Shown: positions 23,366 through 34,995 of the stretch, in pieces
Numbering within the stretch: the stretch's first letter is position 1
Layout: each line of letters starts with the position of its first letter
Source of the DNA: Pomacea canaliculata
Lineage: Eukaryota; Mollusca; Gastropoda; Architaenioglossa; Ampullariidae
NCBI RefSeq assembly: GCF_003073045.1
Contig: NC_037600.1
Span: 14,465,188 to 14,529,187 of the forward strand
Length of the DNA stretch: 64,000 nt
Reading direction: 5' to 3'
The notes under the pieces: generated by a model
What the model saw: the letters and a program-made list of their open reading frames with translations, nothing else
What the model was told of the DNA's origin: nothing
Databases searched by the model: none
Position numbers and translations under genes: made by a program

Positions 23366-23694
23366 TCAGACATCAGTCCTACACGTTGTAAATGGTAGAA
23401 GACGCTTGAGCCTTGCAAACTGCTATGTTTGTATGTACAGCTTATTTCAGATGTCTGTATCTTGTAACGGAATGTAAGTTAAATTCCAGAGAACTGCGCT
23501 CACTATTTCTTCTTTGTTGAACTGCACAGTTCAGTTGAAGGGTATGCAAACGATTAACAAGTATAGTTCCTCCATTTCAAACACGATAGTTTCGCTGAAA
23601 AAAGACTAGAAAAAGGTCAGAAGTAGAAAATCTCCACGGCTTGACCTTTGTCAATGGCCCGCTCAGAGTTCGTTCAAAATTACACAATAAATGT

Positions 23695-23845
23695 TATTTG
23701 GTTTATTACACAAAAGAACGATTTATTATTCAAGAAATGTTACTTGATTTGTTACACAACAACACTTGGTCTATTACACACTAATACTTGGTTTATTATG
23801 AAATAAGTAATGCTTGGTTTATTATGCAATAAATGTTTCTTGATT
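23695..23845. repeat. Short tandem array of TTGGTTTATTA-type units downstream of gene B
   Basis: About four or five imperfect units of a motif like 'TTGGTTTATTAYACAATAA' follow the first polyadenylation signal, and several carry AATAAA or AATAAG-like words. Gene A has only one unit at the matching place (12594-12620). The array therefore changes the number of potential polyadenylation signals. Confidence 0.6.
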
Positions 23846-24261
23846 GTTGCTTTAATACAAAATGTATACAGACGCATGCACGAGTGATAATGCGAATGCC
23901 AGATTGTGGAAATATGTACATTGTGCTTCTTAAATAATGTTTTTTGTCTGTAAACAACGAAAAAAATAAAGTCAATGTCAAAAATGTGCTCTGCCTGATT
24001 TTTATGCCTCCTTTATTTGATTGAGAACAGATTATAGAGATAAGCGATTGGAAACTTTTGTCAAAGAGCAGAACTTAATACTACTTCTACTTCTACCACT
24101 TTGGAATAATAAAAATGGTTTCTAGCAGCACTAAGGAATGATTTCTACGGGTGATGGTACTAATATTTTAAAATGATCAAGAAAAAGAAAACAAAAGATT
24201 ATTCAAAGCCTGGCAAGCAGACTCGGGGACTGATAGACTGATAGTCTAAGAAATTAGAGAC

Positions 24262-25958
24262 TGTGTAACAAATAAAAGTCCCCTGACACTGTTTTAACCA
24301 GATTGCATTTCGGGTAAAAGAGGAAGATCAACAGAATCCCACATAAATATTTAATGAACCATGCAAAATTTATATACTATCAATTCTCCGCTCGACTATT
24401 TCAAACAGAAATCACAAGAACTACAATTAATTAAAGAGTTTAGTGTAGCAACATGGAGACGATGTAATAAGATGATCAGGACGAGGACACGGAGGGGAGA
24501 GGGGAGAAAGAGGAGACAATCAACTCTCCACGCCCTGTGACGTCTTCCCACCCCCTTGTTTACTGTTGCTGGCAATTAAAAACCTTTGCATACCGCCTTG
24601 TGCAGTGAGTGTATACACACTAGTGCTACAGGTCAGAATGTTGGTCTGCTGTCGTCAGAGGTCAGAGGTGACACCTGCTGATTTCCCTTTAAACAGCGAT
24701 TAGAACCATTGTTGGGTATTTTCATTCATTTTTTTTCAGAGACATTTTCAAATTAACCATGTCTTCTCTTTCTGAAAGGTTATGGGTGGAGTCACTTTTA
24801 ACTTTATCTTGGCTGATAGTTGACAGTTTCGCTTAAAATTTGGCCCCCACTTTGTCACGGACCGTCCGCGGACACGCGCATTCTTTCCACAAACCAAAAT
24901 ATTCTGATCGCTTGAGGGTGGGCGTACCTTCTTAGAGGCACGAATAATTATTGAATTCAAATACAATTTTAAATGAAACAAAGGCAAAGTATCCACAATC
25001 AGAGACTCACTCCTTCATTCGCCACACAAGATATATTACCAATATGTTATCATTCACCCAACGCACTATTAGAGTTAACAATAAAGTTGATTCCCATAAA
25101 TAGTGTCACTGATGAAGTATTCCGCTGTCTCCGGAGCTGTCCTTTCTTGATGAATTACCAATGTTAATATTCACTGTATTATCGTATAAAATGTTTGTTC
25201 TTGATGAAACATTAACCTTTTTATATTAAAGTCTTTGTGACCCTCCCAAGTCCTCTATTCTAATTAGTCCCACTAATCTTCTTTCCTAGAAGTCTATTTA
25301 TTGTTAAAAATAAATTGTTTTTACGATACCAACAGTTTACAAGCAGAACGTCTCGGTCTTGCACATGCGGTTGCCTCCTATGTGTTTGGCAGGATGATGA
25401 TAGGTGAGCTGAAGGCCGGGAGGAAACCTTTCCTCCACCGGCGCTTACTCTCCGGCTGTTAAGAACTGTTCCTTCCAGGCGACAGATGGAAGTCGGTGCC
25501 CCAGTCTTGCACCAAGTTTTCTGTTCTGGGACCGTTGTTTACTCGCTCACACCAGTGTGTGGTTTGTTGGCCCCACCAAGAAACTGTACTGCGGGATGCC
25601 CAAGCCACAGAGCTCCCCCACGGCGATGACACGGACTACAGTAAATCACGATCAGTGAAGTACATCCACCTGTAGTATAAACACAGTATTACTCCCCCGG
25701 TAATACTTATTCCGCTGTCGCAGCAGTAGCGAGAAAGTCCAGAGAAAAACCACCAATTCCAACTTCTGTTCCGCTCTCTGCCCACCGTTTTCTCTAACGT
25801 TATTTTCCTCTATCTTTTACGTCACCTTATTTTGACATCACAATTTACGTCATTTGCTCAAGGGCAAACAACTTCCAGCCCACTACCCTAGATCAGATCA
25901 ACCACGGTTGTCGATCTTCCCTCCTAACCCCCTCTACTAAGTACTTATCCGTTACACA
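24262..25958. mobile_element. Possible 1.7-kb non-coding element with short inverted ends
   Basis: The left end TGTGTAACAAATAAAAG and the inverse of the right end (TGTGTAACGGATAAGTAC) match at about 13 of 16 positions. The left end coincides exactly with where homology between the two duplicated units stops. There is no transposase frame inside. A perfect-arm hairpin (GCCGG...AGGAAA/TTTCCT...CCGGC) lies at 25415-25442. No target duplication was seen, so the boundaries are tentative. Confidence 0.4.
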
Positions 25959-26264
25959 CTTATTAGGCAGTACTTTACCCAGCTAATGATGTAACAGTTA
26001 GTGCAGTTTAAGTGACATTTTTATTGATTTGTCCAAATATTTGTGAACTAAAGAGCACACAAATAAAATATGAATTATTACCATAAACTTTTTAAAAGTG
26101 CAGTTTAATGGGGTTTTATTGTCCAGTACAATTTAAACTTGATGTTTTGTCCATTTGCTGAGTAATTTATTTAATTACTATTAAAGGACTATTATTTTAC
26201 ATGGGTTGTGCAATATGAATTAAATATCACTTTGTTTTGTTGTTTTCCAGTATTGACACTGGCT

Positions 26265-26550
26265 GCTTCACCACTTGCACGCCCTGAGCATCCCGTAGTT
26301 CCCTGCGAGAACATCGCCGGACCTATTCACCTGATCTTGCTCCATGTGACCTTTTTCACATTCCCAAAGGTCAAGGGGATCATCATGGGAACCTGTTGTT
26401 TAAAGGTATGGGGGCCATCAAGGGGGTCGTAACCACGGCGCTATAGAATGGCATGGCAGAGAAGGATGGAAAAGTTCATTAGACTCGAGGAGGATTACTT
26501 TGAAGGGGAAACCATGTAGATTGTTGTCAAACTAAATTGTTTGTGATACC
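26265..26550 (+). mobile_element. Mariner/Tc1-type transposase C-terminal remnant
   Basis: Across frames the sequence recalls the end of a mariner transposase: 'PDLAPCD.F..PK..G' (about 26322-26380), an 'AIKGVVTTAL' helix (about 26416-26446) and 'RLEEDYFEGE' (about 26480-26510). Frames shift and stops intervene, so it is a fossil. Terminal repeats were not recognised. Confidence 0.65.
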
Positions 26551-26876
26551 AGCCCTGTTACTTTTCAGATAGACCCGAACAATTGTCTCAGACCATCCTC
26601 TCAGAGAGACCTAAAGAGGAACATAAAGGAAAGGACTGATCCTACATGTCCGGACCTGCTGACCTCGGCTCAACACAGACGACACTCGTCAGCTGCTGCT
26701 TCATCCAGCTCCCACCACCTCACCCCTCCCTGACCCCGGGATGGGTCAATCTACAAATGTCAACCATCACAGGTCAAGTGAATGATCCGACAATCTGTCG
26801 GTCGTGACTGTCTTAGACGTGGGTGTCTTATCTTTCACAGACAAGGTAGGAAAGAAAGGATCGGTACTCAAAGTCA

Positions 26877-26914
26877 TTGTCTGTCTGTCTGTCTGTCATC
26901 CTGTCTGTCTGTCT
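26877..26914. repeat. (GTCT)n microsatellite
   Basis: Eight GTCT units are interrupted once by 'catc'. Confidence 0.9.
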
Positions 26915-26984
26915 AAAAGTAGTGTATAGAATTCTTCAGGGTCTAGTATATTTTGCACTACTTGATCTCAGTGGCTTTATCTGC

Positions 26985-28560
26985 TAGACACCAAAAGGTA
27001 GGTCAAATCTTTAAAAAAAAGAAAAAAAAAGAGTTGCTGTACACTCTGAGATAGTATCCAGGTAGTTACATTTATTTTAAACTTCGCAGAAAGATTAGTA
27101 GACCGCATGTATCAAAAGGACTGTATGTTACCAATGTTACCATTATAAATGTGCATGTACATATATAATTTATGTAATATATATGAGTTCATATATTGAT
27201 AAAAATAACATGTGTAAAGAAAAGAAAGAATACACCACTGTGCAGGGAAAGGTTTGTTATTAAAAATATTAATAACATTAGTTACAACTCAAAGAAACAA
27301 AACATTGTTACTCAAATAATGAATGACCTCAAAAGGTCACACAAAGGACCTGTTGGCAATAGTTTTTCATCTTTCAAGCCATCGGCTAGATAAGGACAAG
27401 AACAAAGATCACTTACAGCTGAGTCATTGTCTTGCCTGATCACGATCTTCCAGAAACCGTATTTCTTCTAAAACAAACTAGTGATGGAGTCTGCTTTCAC
27501 AATCCAACGTGGAGTCATAGTTCAAAACGAACCACTCGTGCTGTCTCGTTTGTTTACTTTTGGATGATGTACGGGAACAAGACAACATTTTCGACTGGTT
27601 GACGGTTGATCAAAGATTGCTAAATGGCTGATCAGTTATTCCCATATTCTTCCATATATTTGAGAAACTAACTGGTACCGATCAGACGCTTTATTTAGAA
27701 TTATGGTAAAAGTCATATTCGGTATAAATATTTATTCCACAAAATATTTTTTCCACACAGAGGGCAGCGAGTAGTGCACGGTCCTTGTGTCCGATATCTG
27801 GACTGACCTAGAGTCTGTTTTTTTTTCCAAAGAGAATTCAGCAATCTGTTCTAAAATTCCATTTTCGTCATCTCAGATAAATATGGTTCCTGCAGTTCTT
27901 TGAGACCTGACATATTTGGCGCCGACTTAATCGTGATTAGGAGACACCAAAGGGTAGGCCAAGTTTTGAATTCAGTGACTGTAACATTTTTACCAGATAT
28001 TTCCATTTATTTCAAACAGCACACCTTTATTACTTTCTTCTTTATTACATACATAGCTTTTAACGAAAAAAAAAAATTCAGGTGAAGGAGAGTAGAAATT
28101 TCTTTGCAGGAAAAAGAGATTTATTAAATATATTTGTTTGCTGTTTGGGAGTTTTCTAGAAATGACTGTATTTTTAAAATATTGAACAACAGTTAGTTAA
28201 TAATTTCTTATCTCTACAGAGGTTATTTGGATAAGGACAAGGAAGAACGTCTTCAACATCTGTCAGTTTATTTCTTTTATCGAAAATTTCCAGAAACCGT
28301 ATTTCTTCTGCAGATTAAGGACATTCGAGTCGAGTTATATCATACAGCCTGTTAATTATGATGCATTGATGGATGGGTTGTTTAGGACTATCGCGATAAT
28401 TATTGCAAATATTGTTAGTCAACTGAAAGGTTTTATTTGACAAAACATTGCAGTTTGCTGTTTTATAAACACGGAGACGGCACTAGTGCAACAGTTCTAT
28501 ATGGTTGTTTAATTAGAGGAAATACTTTAATCATCAGGTATAAAACCGTATTTCGTAGTC
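26985..28560 (+). repeat. Tandem duplication of the promoter region ahead of gene D
   Basis: Two diverged units, about 26985-27750 and 27938-28560, share several landmarks in the same order: 'AGACACCAAA(A/G)GGTAGG', a T-rich 'CATTTATTTYAAAC' segment, 'GATAAGGACAAG', the CAGAAACCGTATTTCTTCT block, and a terminal 'GGTATAAA'. Only the second unit leads into a recognisable leader exon and gene. Confidence 0.55.
27389..27760 (+). promoter_or_regulatory. Orphan family promoter (no gene follows)
   Basis: GATAAGGACAAG (27390) and CAGAAACCGTATTTCTTCT (27449-27467) are followed about 270 nt later by GGTATAAATA (27721-27730), with TTCCACAC at the initiator spacing. This is the same layout and spacing as in A and D. 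No leader exon with a clear donor and no signal-peptide exon was found before the next promoter unit. It may be a relic of a lost paralogue or an alternative distal promoter of D. Confidence 0.45.
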
Positions 28561-28573
28561 GGTTTATCGCACT
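28284..28573 (+). promoter_or_regulatory. Gene D promoter
   Basis: The CAGAAACCGTATTTCTTCTG block (28289-28308) with a GCAGATTAAGGACATT tail is followed by AGAGGAAATACTTTA (28515-28529), TATAAAA (28539-28545) and TCGCACT (28567-28573), 28 nt below the TATA box. The leader exon (about 28570-28627) ends at a GAA|GTAGGT donor. Order and spacing match A and C. Confidence 0.65.
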
Positions 28574-29338
28574 GCTCCTTCCGACCAAAATAAGTTTTGG
28601 GTGTAGCAGATCCTAAGGGTCCTTGAAGTAGGTTCATAATTACTTCTGTCATTGTTAAAATTGTTTTGGTGTCGCTTATAACCAGAACTAGTGTTTCACT
28701 CAACATAGCAAGCGCTTGATATGTTATATATTTTGTTTTAATATTATGCTCGAAGTGTTTATTTTTCTTATTTTATACCTTTACAATTTGATTTATTTCT
28801 TTGTACATTAAGTTTCTTTTTTTTATTGTTCCTTCTCTCTCACTCTCTCCATACACATATATATGTATATAAACCTTTGAGCGCTTGCAGTGGCCTCCCA
28901 CCCAATATAAACACCCATTACTAACAGTGAAAAAGTAAACATCTTACGTTATCTATTCACTAGTCAACAAAATATCTGTCAAATAAATAAAACTTAGTCT
29001 CATCTTTGTATTTATTGTAATATTCTCTTGCCTCTAAGTTTAGTGCTTTTTTGTAGAAATGTAGCGTTTCAATTTTTTCCACCGACTGAGGTCTAAATGT
29101 AAAAATGGAGACTTTTTTCTTATTCTGTTAACTAAGTAAATAAAAAGTTTTCTTTCGTTTTTTTTTTCCCTCCTTCTCTTAATGCGCGCCCTTGTGTGTA
29201 TGCAAGCTAGCTCAGCTCTTAAACATAATTGTGTTAATGAACAATAATAAATATGAAGTATATAATGTTTTCACGAAGCTCCAATCTGTCACACACTTCA
29301 TATGTTACTTTAATTTTTGTACTCAGCAAGTCACGACT

Positions 29339-29812
29339 ATGAAGGTACAAGAACTGCTGTTCGTGCTGGCGGCTGTCTTGATCACCATGGCAACCGCAGA
29401 GCCCACGGCTAGATACCCGTGCACCGGTCTTTCCCGTTACATGCCATACGACATCGACCCGCATCGCTACGTCCTGTGTGACGACATCTACGGTCCGCTC
29501 ATCCTCTTCTGTCCTGTCAACCACGTCTGGGAACAGTCCCTCCAGACGTGCGTGCCATCCGTTGACGTGGTGATTCCCGTGGATACTACGCGGCTTCCAT
29601 TCGACATTGGTACCGAAACCGGCCCCGGCATCCTCATTTCCACTGGGTATGCGGCCCCGTGCACCCAGCAAAACATCGTACTGAACAAGTTGCTCTTCGC
29701 GTATACTTATGATGAGACAAAGTATATCCGTTGCGACCGGTCGGGGGATGCTTACCTTAAGTCCTGCCCGATAGGCTTCCACTTCCATGCCGAATTCCTC
29801 AACTGCCTTTAA
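29339..29812 (+). CDS. Gene D: short secreted two-CBM14 protein (157 aa)
   Basis: The coding exon opens after an acceptor (actcag|CAAG, exon from 29327). I place the start at ATG 29339 because MKVQELLFVLAAVLITMATA is a clean signal peptide aligning with that of gene C; the frame extends upstream, but only through the intron. Residues about 24-75 form one CBM14 module (YPCTG...PHRYVLCD...CPVNHVW...TC) and about 100-157 a second (PCTQQN...DETKYIRCD...SCPIGF...NC). They correspond to modules 3 and 4 of the long genes. The lysozyme-like, VWA and first two CBM14 parts are absent, and signal and CBM14 parts are fused in one exon. It probably binds chitin outside the cell. It has its own promoter and one leader intron, so it is not a processed retrocopy. 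Confidence 0.85.
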   Translation: MKVQELLFVLAAVLITMATAEPTARYPCTGLSRYMPYDIDPHRYVLCDDIYGPLILFCPVNHVWEQSLQTCVPSVDVVIPVDTTRLPFDIGTETGPGILISTGYAAPCTQQNIVLNKLLFAYTYDETKYIRCDRSGDAYLKSCPIGFHFHAEFLNCL

Positions 29813-29839
29813 TCTCTGAACAATTCTTCGTGCCCGGAA

Positions 29840-30130
29840 TCAGGGAAAGTTCTAAGTGTATGAAATAGAATAGATGATTTACTATTTTAACTTCAGACGA
29901 ATTAAAAGTGTAATGAACTGTACACGCTAGTAAAAAGATTAATATTAGTTTGTGTAATTTCATTGTTTTATGGTGAGTCATTAGTAAGGAAAATATGGTC
30001 AACAAATGAAGATAACGAGCTTGCTTTAAGACGCCGAAAAAATGGACATGAAATAGCACTCACTGAACTCATTCTTCCTTTGTCTGCCTCGCTTTAACGA
30101 GCGATTGATTAGTTAGTTGATTTAGTAGGA
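29840..30130. other. 3' flank of gene D
   Basis: AT-rich sequence with no further exon. No canonical AATAAA was found close to the stop; variants such as AATTAAA (29899) occur. Confidence 0.4.
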
Positions 30131-30149
30131 AAGTGCTTCAACCTTGGGG

Positions 30150-30312
30150 TGATTTCGTACTATGGGGGGTAAGGGAGGGGAAGGAAACCGGAGAAAACCC
30201 CCGATGCCCAGCCCTGCAAACAGGTGTCACATACACAGAGTGTTCCGAGACGAGATCTGAACCCAGAGCCGTTGACTGCTATTACACTACCGGACGCACT
30301 CTTGGGGCGCCA
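30150..30312 (-). mobile_element. tRNA-type SINE copy
   Basis: On the - strand the copy has a B-box-like GGTTCAGATCTCG (about 30250-30265), a body word 'TATGTGACACCTGTTTGCAGGGCTGG', and a pyrimidine/purine-rich end. The same order (B box, then TGTGACATCTGTTTACAGG) occurs at 38.6 and 54.6 kb. Confidence 0.55.
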
Positions 30313-30321
30313 CTTCTCTAA

Positions 30322-30408
30322 CTCTTTACACAAGATATATGTGACGTCTAGCTCTGTACACAAGATATATGTGACCTCTAGCTCTATACACAAGATAAAT
30401 GTGACCAT
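30322..30408. repeat. 30-bp minisatellite, three units
   Basis: Three consecutive copies of 'TCTRTACACAAGATATATGTGAC' plus 'STCTAGC' occur with few mismatches. Confidence 0.85.
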
Positions 30409-30409
30409 G

Positions 30410-33400
30410 TAGAAGGTGATTGTAAAAACCACAGCCCATACCAGGCATGCCGTCTACAGTTCATGGCGATGGACGAAGTTACAGTAATATGGAGAATGGT
30501 CTCATGTTGTTGCTGATTCGTTAACACAACATCTTTCTGTACATAAAACAACTCGCGATGTAGGTTTTCTACATCAATCCGTTTAACAGTCACCTACAGT
30601 CATTTGGCGAGAGCAGAGCTCGATGCACTGTGGTTGTATCTTTGTGACCTTTGTCTATTCCTGTATATAGCTGATAGACACAGACCACACTGTCAAACTG
30701 CACGATGACCACTTGTGATGACGATGACTCACTGATGTTTTCTGCCAGTGATGAAAGGTGATGTAAGCTGACTTGCTGGTGGACAGTCAGGCAGTTGAGA
30801 TTAGGAACAAATACAATACTTTGTTACTGATTAGTCTGACATAACTTTTATCTGTCTTTAGCCTCTGATCACTCTTGCATCTATGAACTTTACCAGCTAC
30901 TTGCTTTAGCGAGGGGCTTGCTCTCAGCGGCCCTGAGTTCAGATGTAACAGCACGCAAAGCCATTGTGTCGTCAGTAGCAACGCAGAATAGATCAACAGA
31001 CACTCTAGTCAACGGAGCTGAAATCGCCAGAAGACTGCTGGTATCGATGCAAACACAAAGCAGAGGAAAACCGCATGAAAATCTTTAAGCAAAGGACTGA
31101 CTGTGTGATCTTCAAGATCTTCAGAAGAATCCGTTAGGCAGAAAAGACCGGCAGTCGACGTCTACCAATATTGTGCATTTGTCACCAGAAATGACTTTCA
31201 AACAACTAACCTAATTTTTCGTCTTTTTAAGAACAAGAAACATTTTAAAAATTAAAAGAACAAGAAACCATAAATAAAACTAACAACAAAATCACAAAAG
31301 ATAAACGCGAAACAAATAATAAAAAAACAACAACAAACAAACAAACAAAAAACGACCCGAACACAAAACGAAATAAACAAACATATAAACAACAAAAAGC
31401 AACACATCCCCATCCCGATTCTCGAATCATAGGCTGTTTTATTCCTTTTATCTAATTTTTTAATTTCCCACCAGAAATAATTGTTGCTTTAGGTCTAATC
31501 AGATACTTAAGTATGTGCTGAATGGTCTAATCTCAAAAGAAAGCAGACGCTGATAGCACTCATACCATACAAAAATTATACGTGAATCTTCAATTAAAAT
31601 GGGTATTTATATCTAATTTGCAGTCTACCTGAATTTCCAGAAAAGCTGTCCAGAGATGGACAAAGATATTCACTCATTTAAACACAAAGGCTTAAATCTT
31701 AAATTAAATGTCACGATAAAACAACATTAAATGCATAAGGAACTAATGGTTGACAGTGTTATACCACAAAGAAAGCTTCGAATGAAAACCATAATTACTT
31801 TCTGTTGTCTTTAATTCACCATCGGCAAAACACACAAGCATACGCAAATAGGTTTACAACGCCGAGACGATCTCATCGAACAGTGCATGGGAGGAAACTG
31901 CTGCATTCCAAAAACTGAATCAGCTTTTGAGAGTTACTTCCCTCTAATTTTTTTTCTCCACTTGATGGCAGAAATTGTGAAAAAGAAAAATTGTGCTTTT
32001 AGCTTTTAGGTGAAAACTCACATGTAAACTACAGTCTGACGATAAAATTATCATCACGTCGGTTGATAAGGATAATAAGAGCAATATTTAGCTGGAGATG
32101 ACGGTGTATTTCGCCAGACTTTTCCCATTTACTGTTTTTACATACGCAATTTAAATTAATTCAAATATAAAAGCTGTTATAAAGTAGGCTTCAGTTATTT
32201 ATTTCTTTATAAATACATACATTAATCTTTATTAATAGTTAGTCATTACTATAGTTTATGAATACAATAAGATTTTTATTTAAATTTTATGTTAGGCAAC
32301 ATATTTTGCCCTACTTATTTAAAATAAGAAAATGACAAAATCCATTCACATTAAAAGATATTTAATTTTCTAAAATTGCATTTTAAATTAATAAGGTTCC
32401 TCAATAAGGCTTCTTTAAGTTGAAGTCACATAGAAGGTTTTTGAACAGTATGTAATGTTGATCACATGCGATCAGTTCAGTTGCCATTGACCTTGTAACA
32501 GTCGTCGGGACCGATGGCGGGTTCGGGCGCCAGCGATCTAACCCTCGGCTACCAACCAACAGCTCTTATCATTGTCAGCTTTTAATTTATATGCTCCTTC
32601 TGAATCAGCCTGCTGGTAATGTCTTCAGATAAGGTAAAAAATCAATCAGTTTAAAATGGTAAAGCAGGTGATTAGTCCCGACATCCAGTCCTGTTTACAT
32701 GCAGTAGTTGTAAATAAATGTAATTTTGCGTTTTCACGTAAAAGTCAGAGAAAGGAGGGGACACATCAAAACACAGGCACTAGCAGTCGGGAAGTTAAGC
32801 AGTCAGGCAAAGAGGCAGTCATGCAGTCAAACAGTTTGGTAGTTTGGTAGTTAGACAGACTTTCAGACACTCATAGGTAGTCATGCAGTCGAACAGTCAG
32901 TCAGACAGACCATATGAAAAGATAATGACGAACAAATGAGTCGACCTAGAGGAAGTTTGTTGTCATCGTGCCAAAAAAAACTGATTTAAATACAGATCAG
33001 TTCACCTTGCGGAGGACATGGTCTTACCTACTGCGTACTCAAGATTGTACTAGAAAATTAAAGACTTTAAACTAATTGCAGTACAGTTTTAAAGAAGAAT
33101 CCCTAGGACAAGAGACAATGAAGGACCAAGAGAATGCCCTGAACTGTCAACATAATCTACTACTGTTTCTTCTTCTCTTCCATCAAACACTTGAAAACTG
33201 CTCGACTTATGAGGTGAGTCACCGAGTGACAACCGGGATCAAAGGTGACACCTGTTGATGACCGTGGCATCCTGCAATTATTGCAAGCTCAGAAAATGCA
33301 ATTGAATCCTCTTGAATCCTCTTTTTGATTATGTCTCGGAAATAAAGCTGTCTTTTAAAGAAAGAAGAAAAGAAAACTAAAATGGTCATCAGACGAAAGA

Positions 33401-34953
33401 GAGGAAAATGAAACACTGTGACAAACATGGTTGTAACCAAGTTTACTGTTTTGTTCAAACATTCGCAAGCCATACTCCAGATAAGAGAGTAGTCATGTAG
33501 GCCACTCAAGTCACACTCCACCACCACTTCCAGAGCTTGTTATCGCCGATTACGACCTCAGTGTCGATCTCATATCAAAAAGGAAGTCGTCCACAGACAA
33601 GGAAACTCGTCCATGGCCTCATTCAATGGGAATGGGTTTCCATGTTTGCTACACTTTTAACAGTTGTTTCACAAACAACAATAGTAAGACAGATAAAGAT
33701 CTTGGGGAAAATGCACACAATAAATCTCAATAAAGCCTTTAATGCAGAGTTTGCAGAGTAGACATTATACACATTTCTATGGACAGAGAGATGCTCAGAA
33801 ATTGGAACAGAATAAAAAGCTGGATGGGACAGCAGAGTCGCCATAGGGTTTACTTTCTTGACAGAATGATTCAAACCAAAAGTTGCAACGGTATTAAGAT
33901 GATGAGATAAATACACTGCTTTTATGCCGACTATTTTCAATCGAAATGTTGCTTCCACAAAATACATAAATATATATCTACTACAGCATCACTGCTGGTG
34001 AGTAGGAAATGCTCATTGAATCGAGCAAGTAATTGATAATCGTTAGATGGTCATTAATAATCCATAGAAGAAAATGCGATCAGAGATTGTATATTGAAGT
34101 GAAAATTAAGAGATAGTCGGTTTGTTATTTCAGTTTTACTCCGTGTCAGCAACTAAAGCTTTATCACTCAGAGAGAAAGTAAAGATACGTTAAAAGGTTG
34201 GATGAAAACCAAAGCAAGAAAAAAATTTAAATGACTTGTAATAGTGACTACTTCTTGTTTAAATGGTTTGATAGTTGACTGGCAAACAGTCAAGCAAAGA
34301 CATTTAGTACACGAGTCCCTTCTGCCAATGGGGAACTAGGGGGAACTGGTGAAAAGCAAGCAGGGCACAGGGTACAACGGTTGGTGACAAAAGCCTGGAG
34401 TCTACGAGTGTTATTCACTCTGACCTCAAGATCCCCTTTCTTCTTCTTCTTCTTCGTCCCCTCACTTCACAGGACTCTTAACCACAGAATTATCTTATCG
34501 TGCAGAACCTATCGCATAAACTAGATAGCTTGTCAGTCAACAATATTAGAGGTCCGGCTTGAAAAAGGGGTTTCAAAACCTTTTTTCAAGTACTGACCTG
34601 ACTAAAAAGAAAGAACAAATGTGTGACACTTACATCTCCATTTTCGTCAAGCAAAAAAGTGAACAAATAAAATACGACTGCTGCACTTTTATTTCAATTC
34701 ACAGCACACTTAAATCCGAGTGTATTTCTGTCTCTATGTGATGATGTTCGATGTTTATTTTCGTGCAATAGTCACATCAGAGCGACAATCAGTTTTATAC
34801 AGGGAGATGTCAGGAAAGATGGAGACAGATGTACTGCAAATCCACACACACACACACAAACACATATATAAGCACACACACACGTATATAAATACAAGCA
34901 CACACTCACACATAAACTTACACTTTTGCAAACACACGCGTACACACACGCAC

Positions 34954-34995
<42 letters not shown>

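Larger units (their letters stand above)
13455..24262 (+). repeat. Tandem duplication, unit 2 (carries gene B)
   Basis: This is the second copy of the ~11 kb unit. Relative to unit 1 it has lost about 260 nt around the core promoter and leader exon, gained a LINE fragment in intron 5 and a complete MITE in intron 2, and has an expanded TTTATT-rich repeat in the 3' flank. Homology to unit 1 ends at the start of an inverted-repeat element at 24262. Confidence 0.85.

Noticed and set aside
29234..29788. 184-codon - strand frame opposite gene D
   Set aside because: It is the antisense shadow of the CBM14 coding exon; the + strand has the signal peptide, Cys pattern and paralogues.
29339..29812. 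Gene D as a processed retrocopy of a long member
   Set aside because: It has its own TATA promoter, leader exon and leader intron, and lacks the internal exons rather than the introns; a deletion or ancestral short form fits better.
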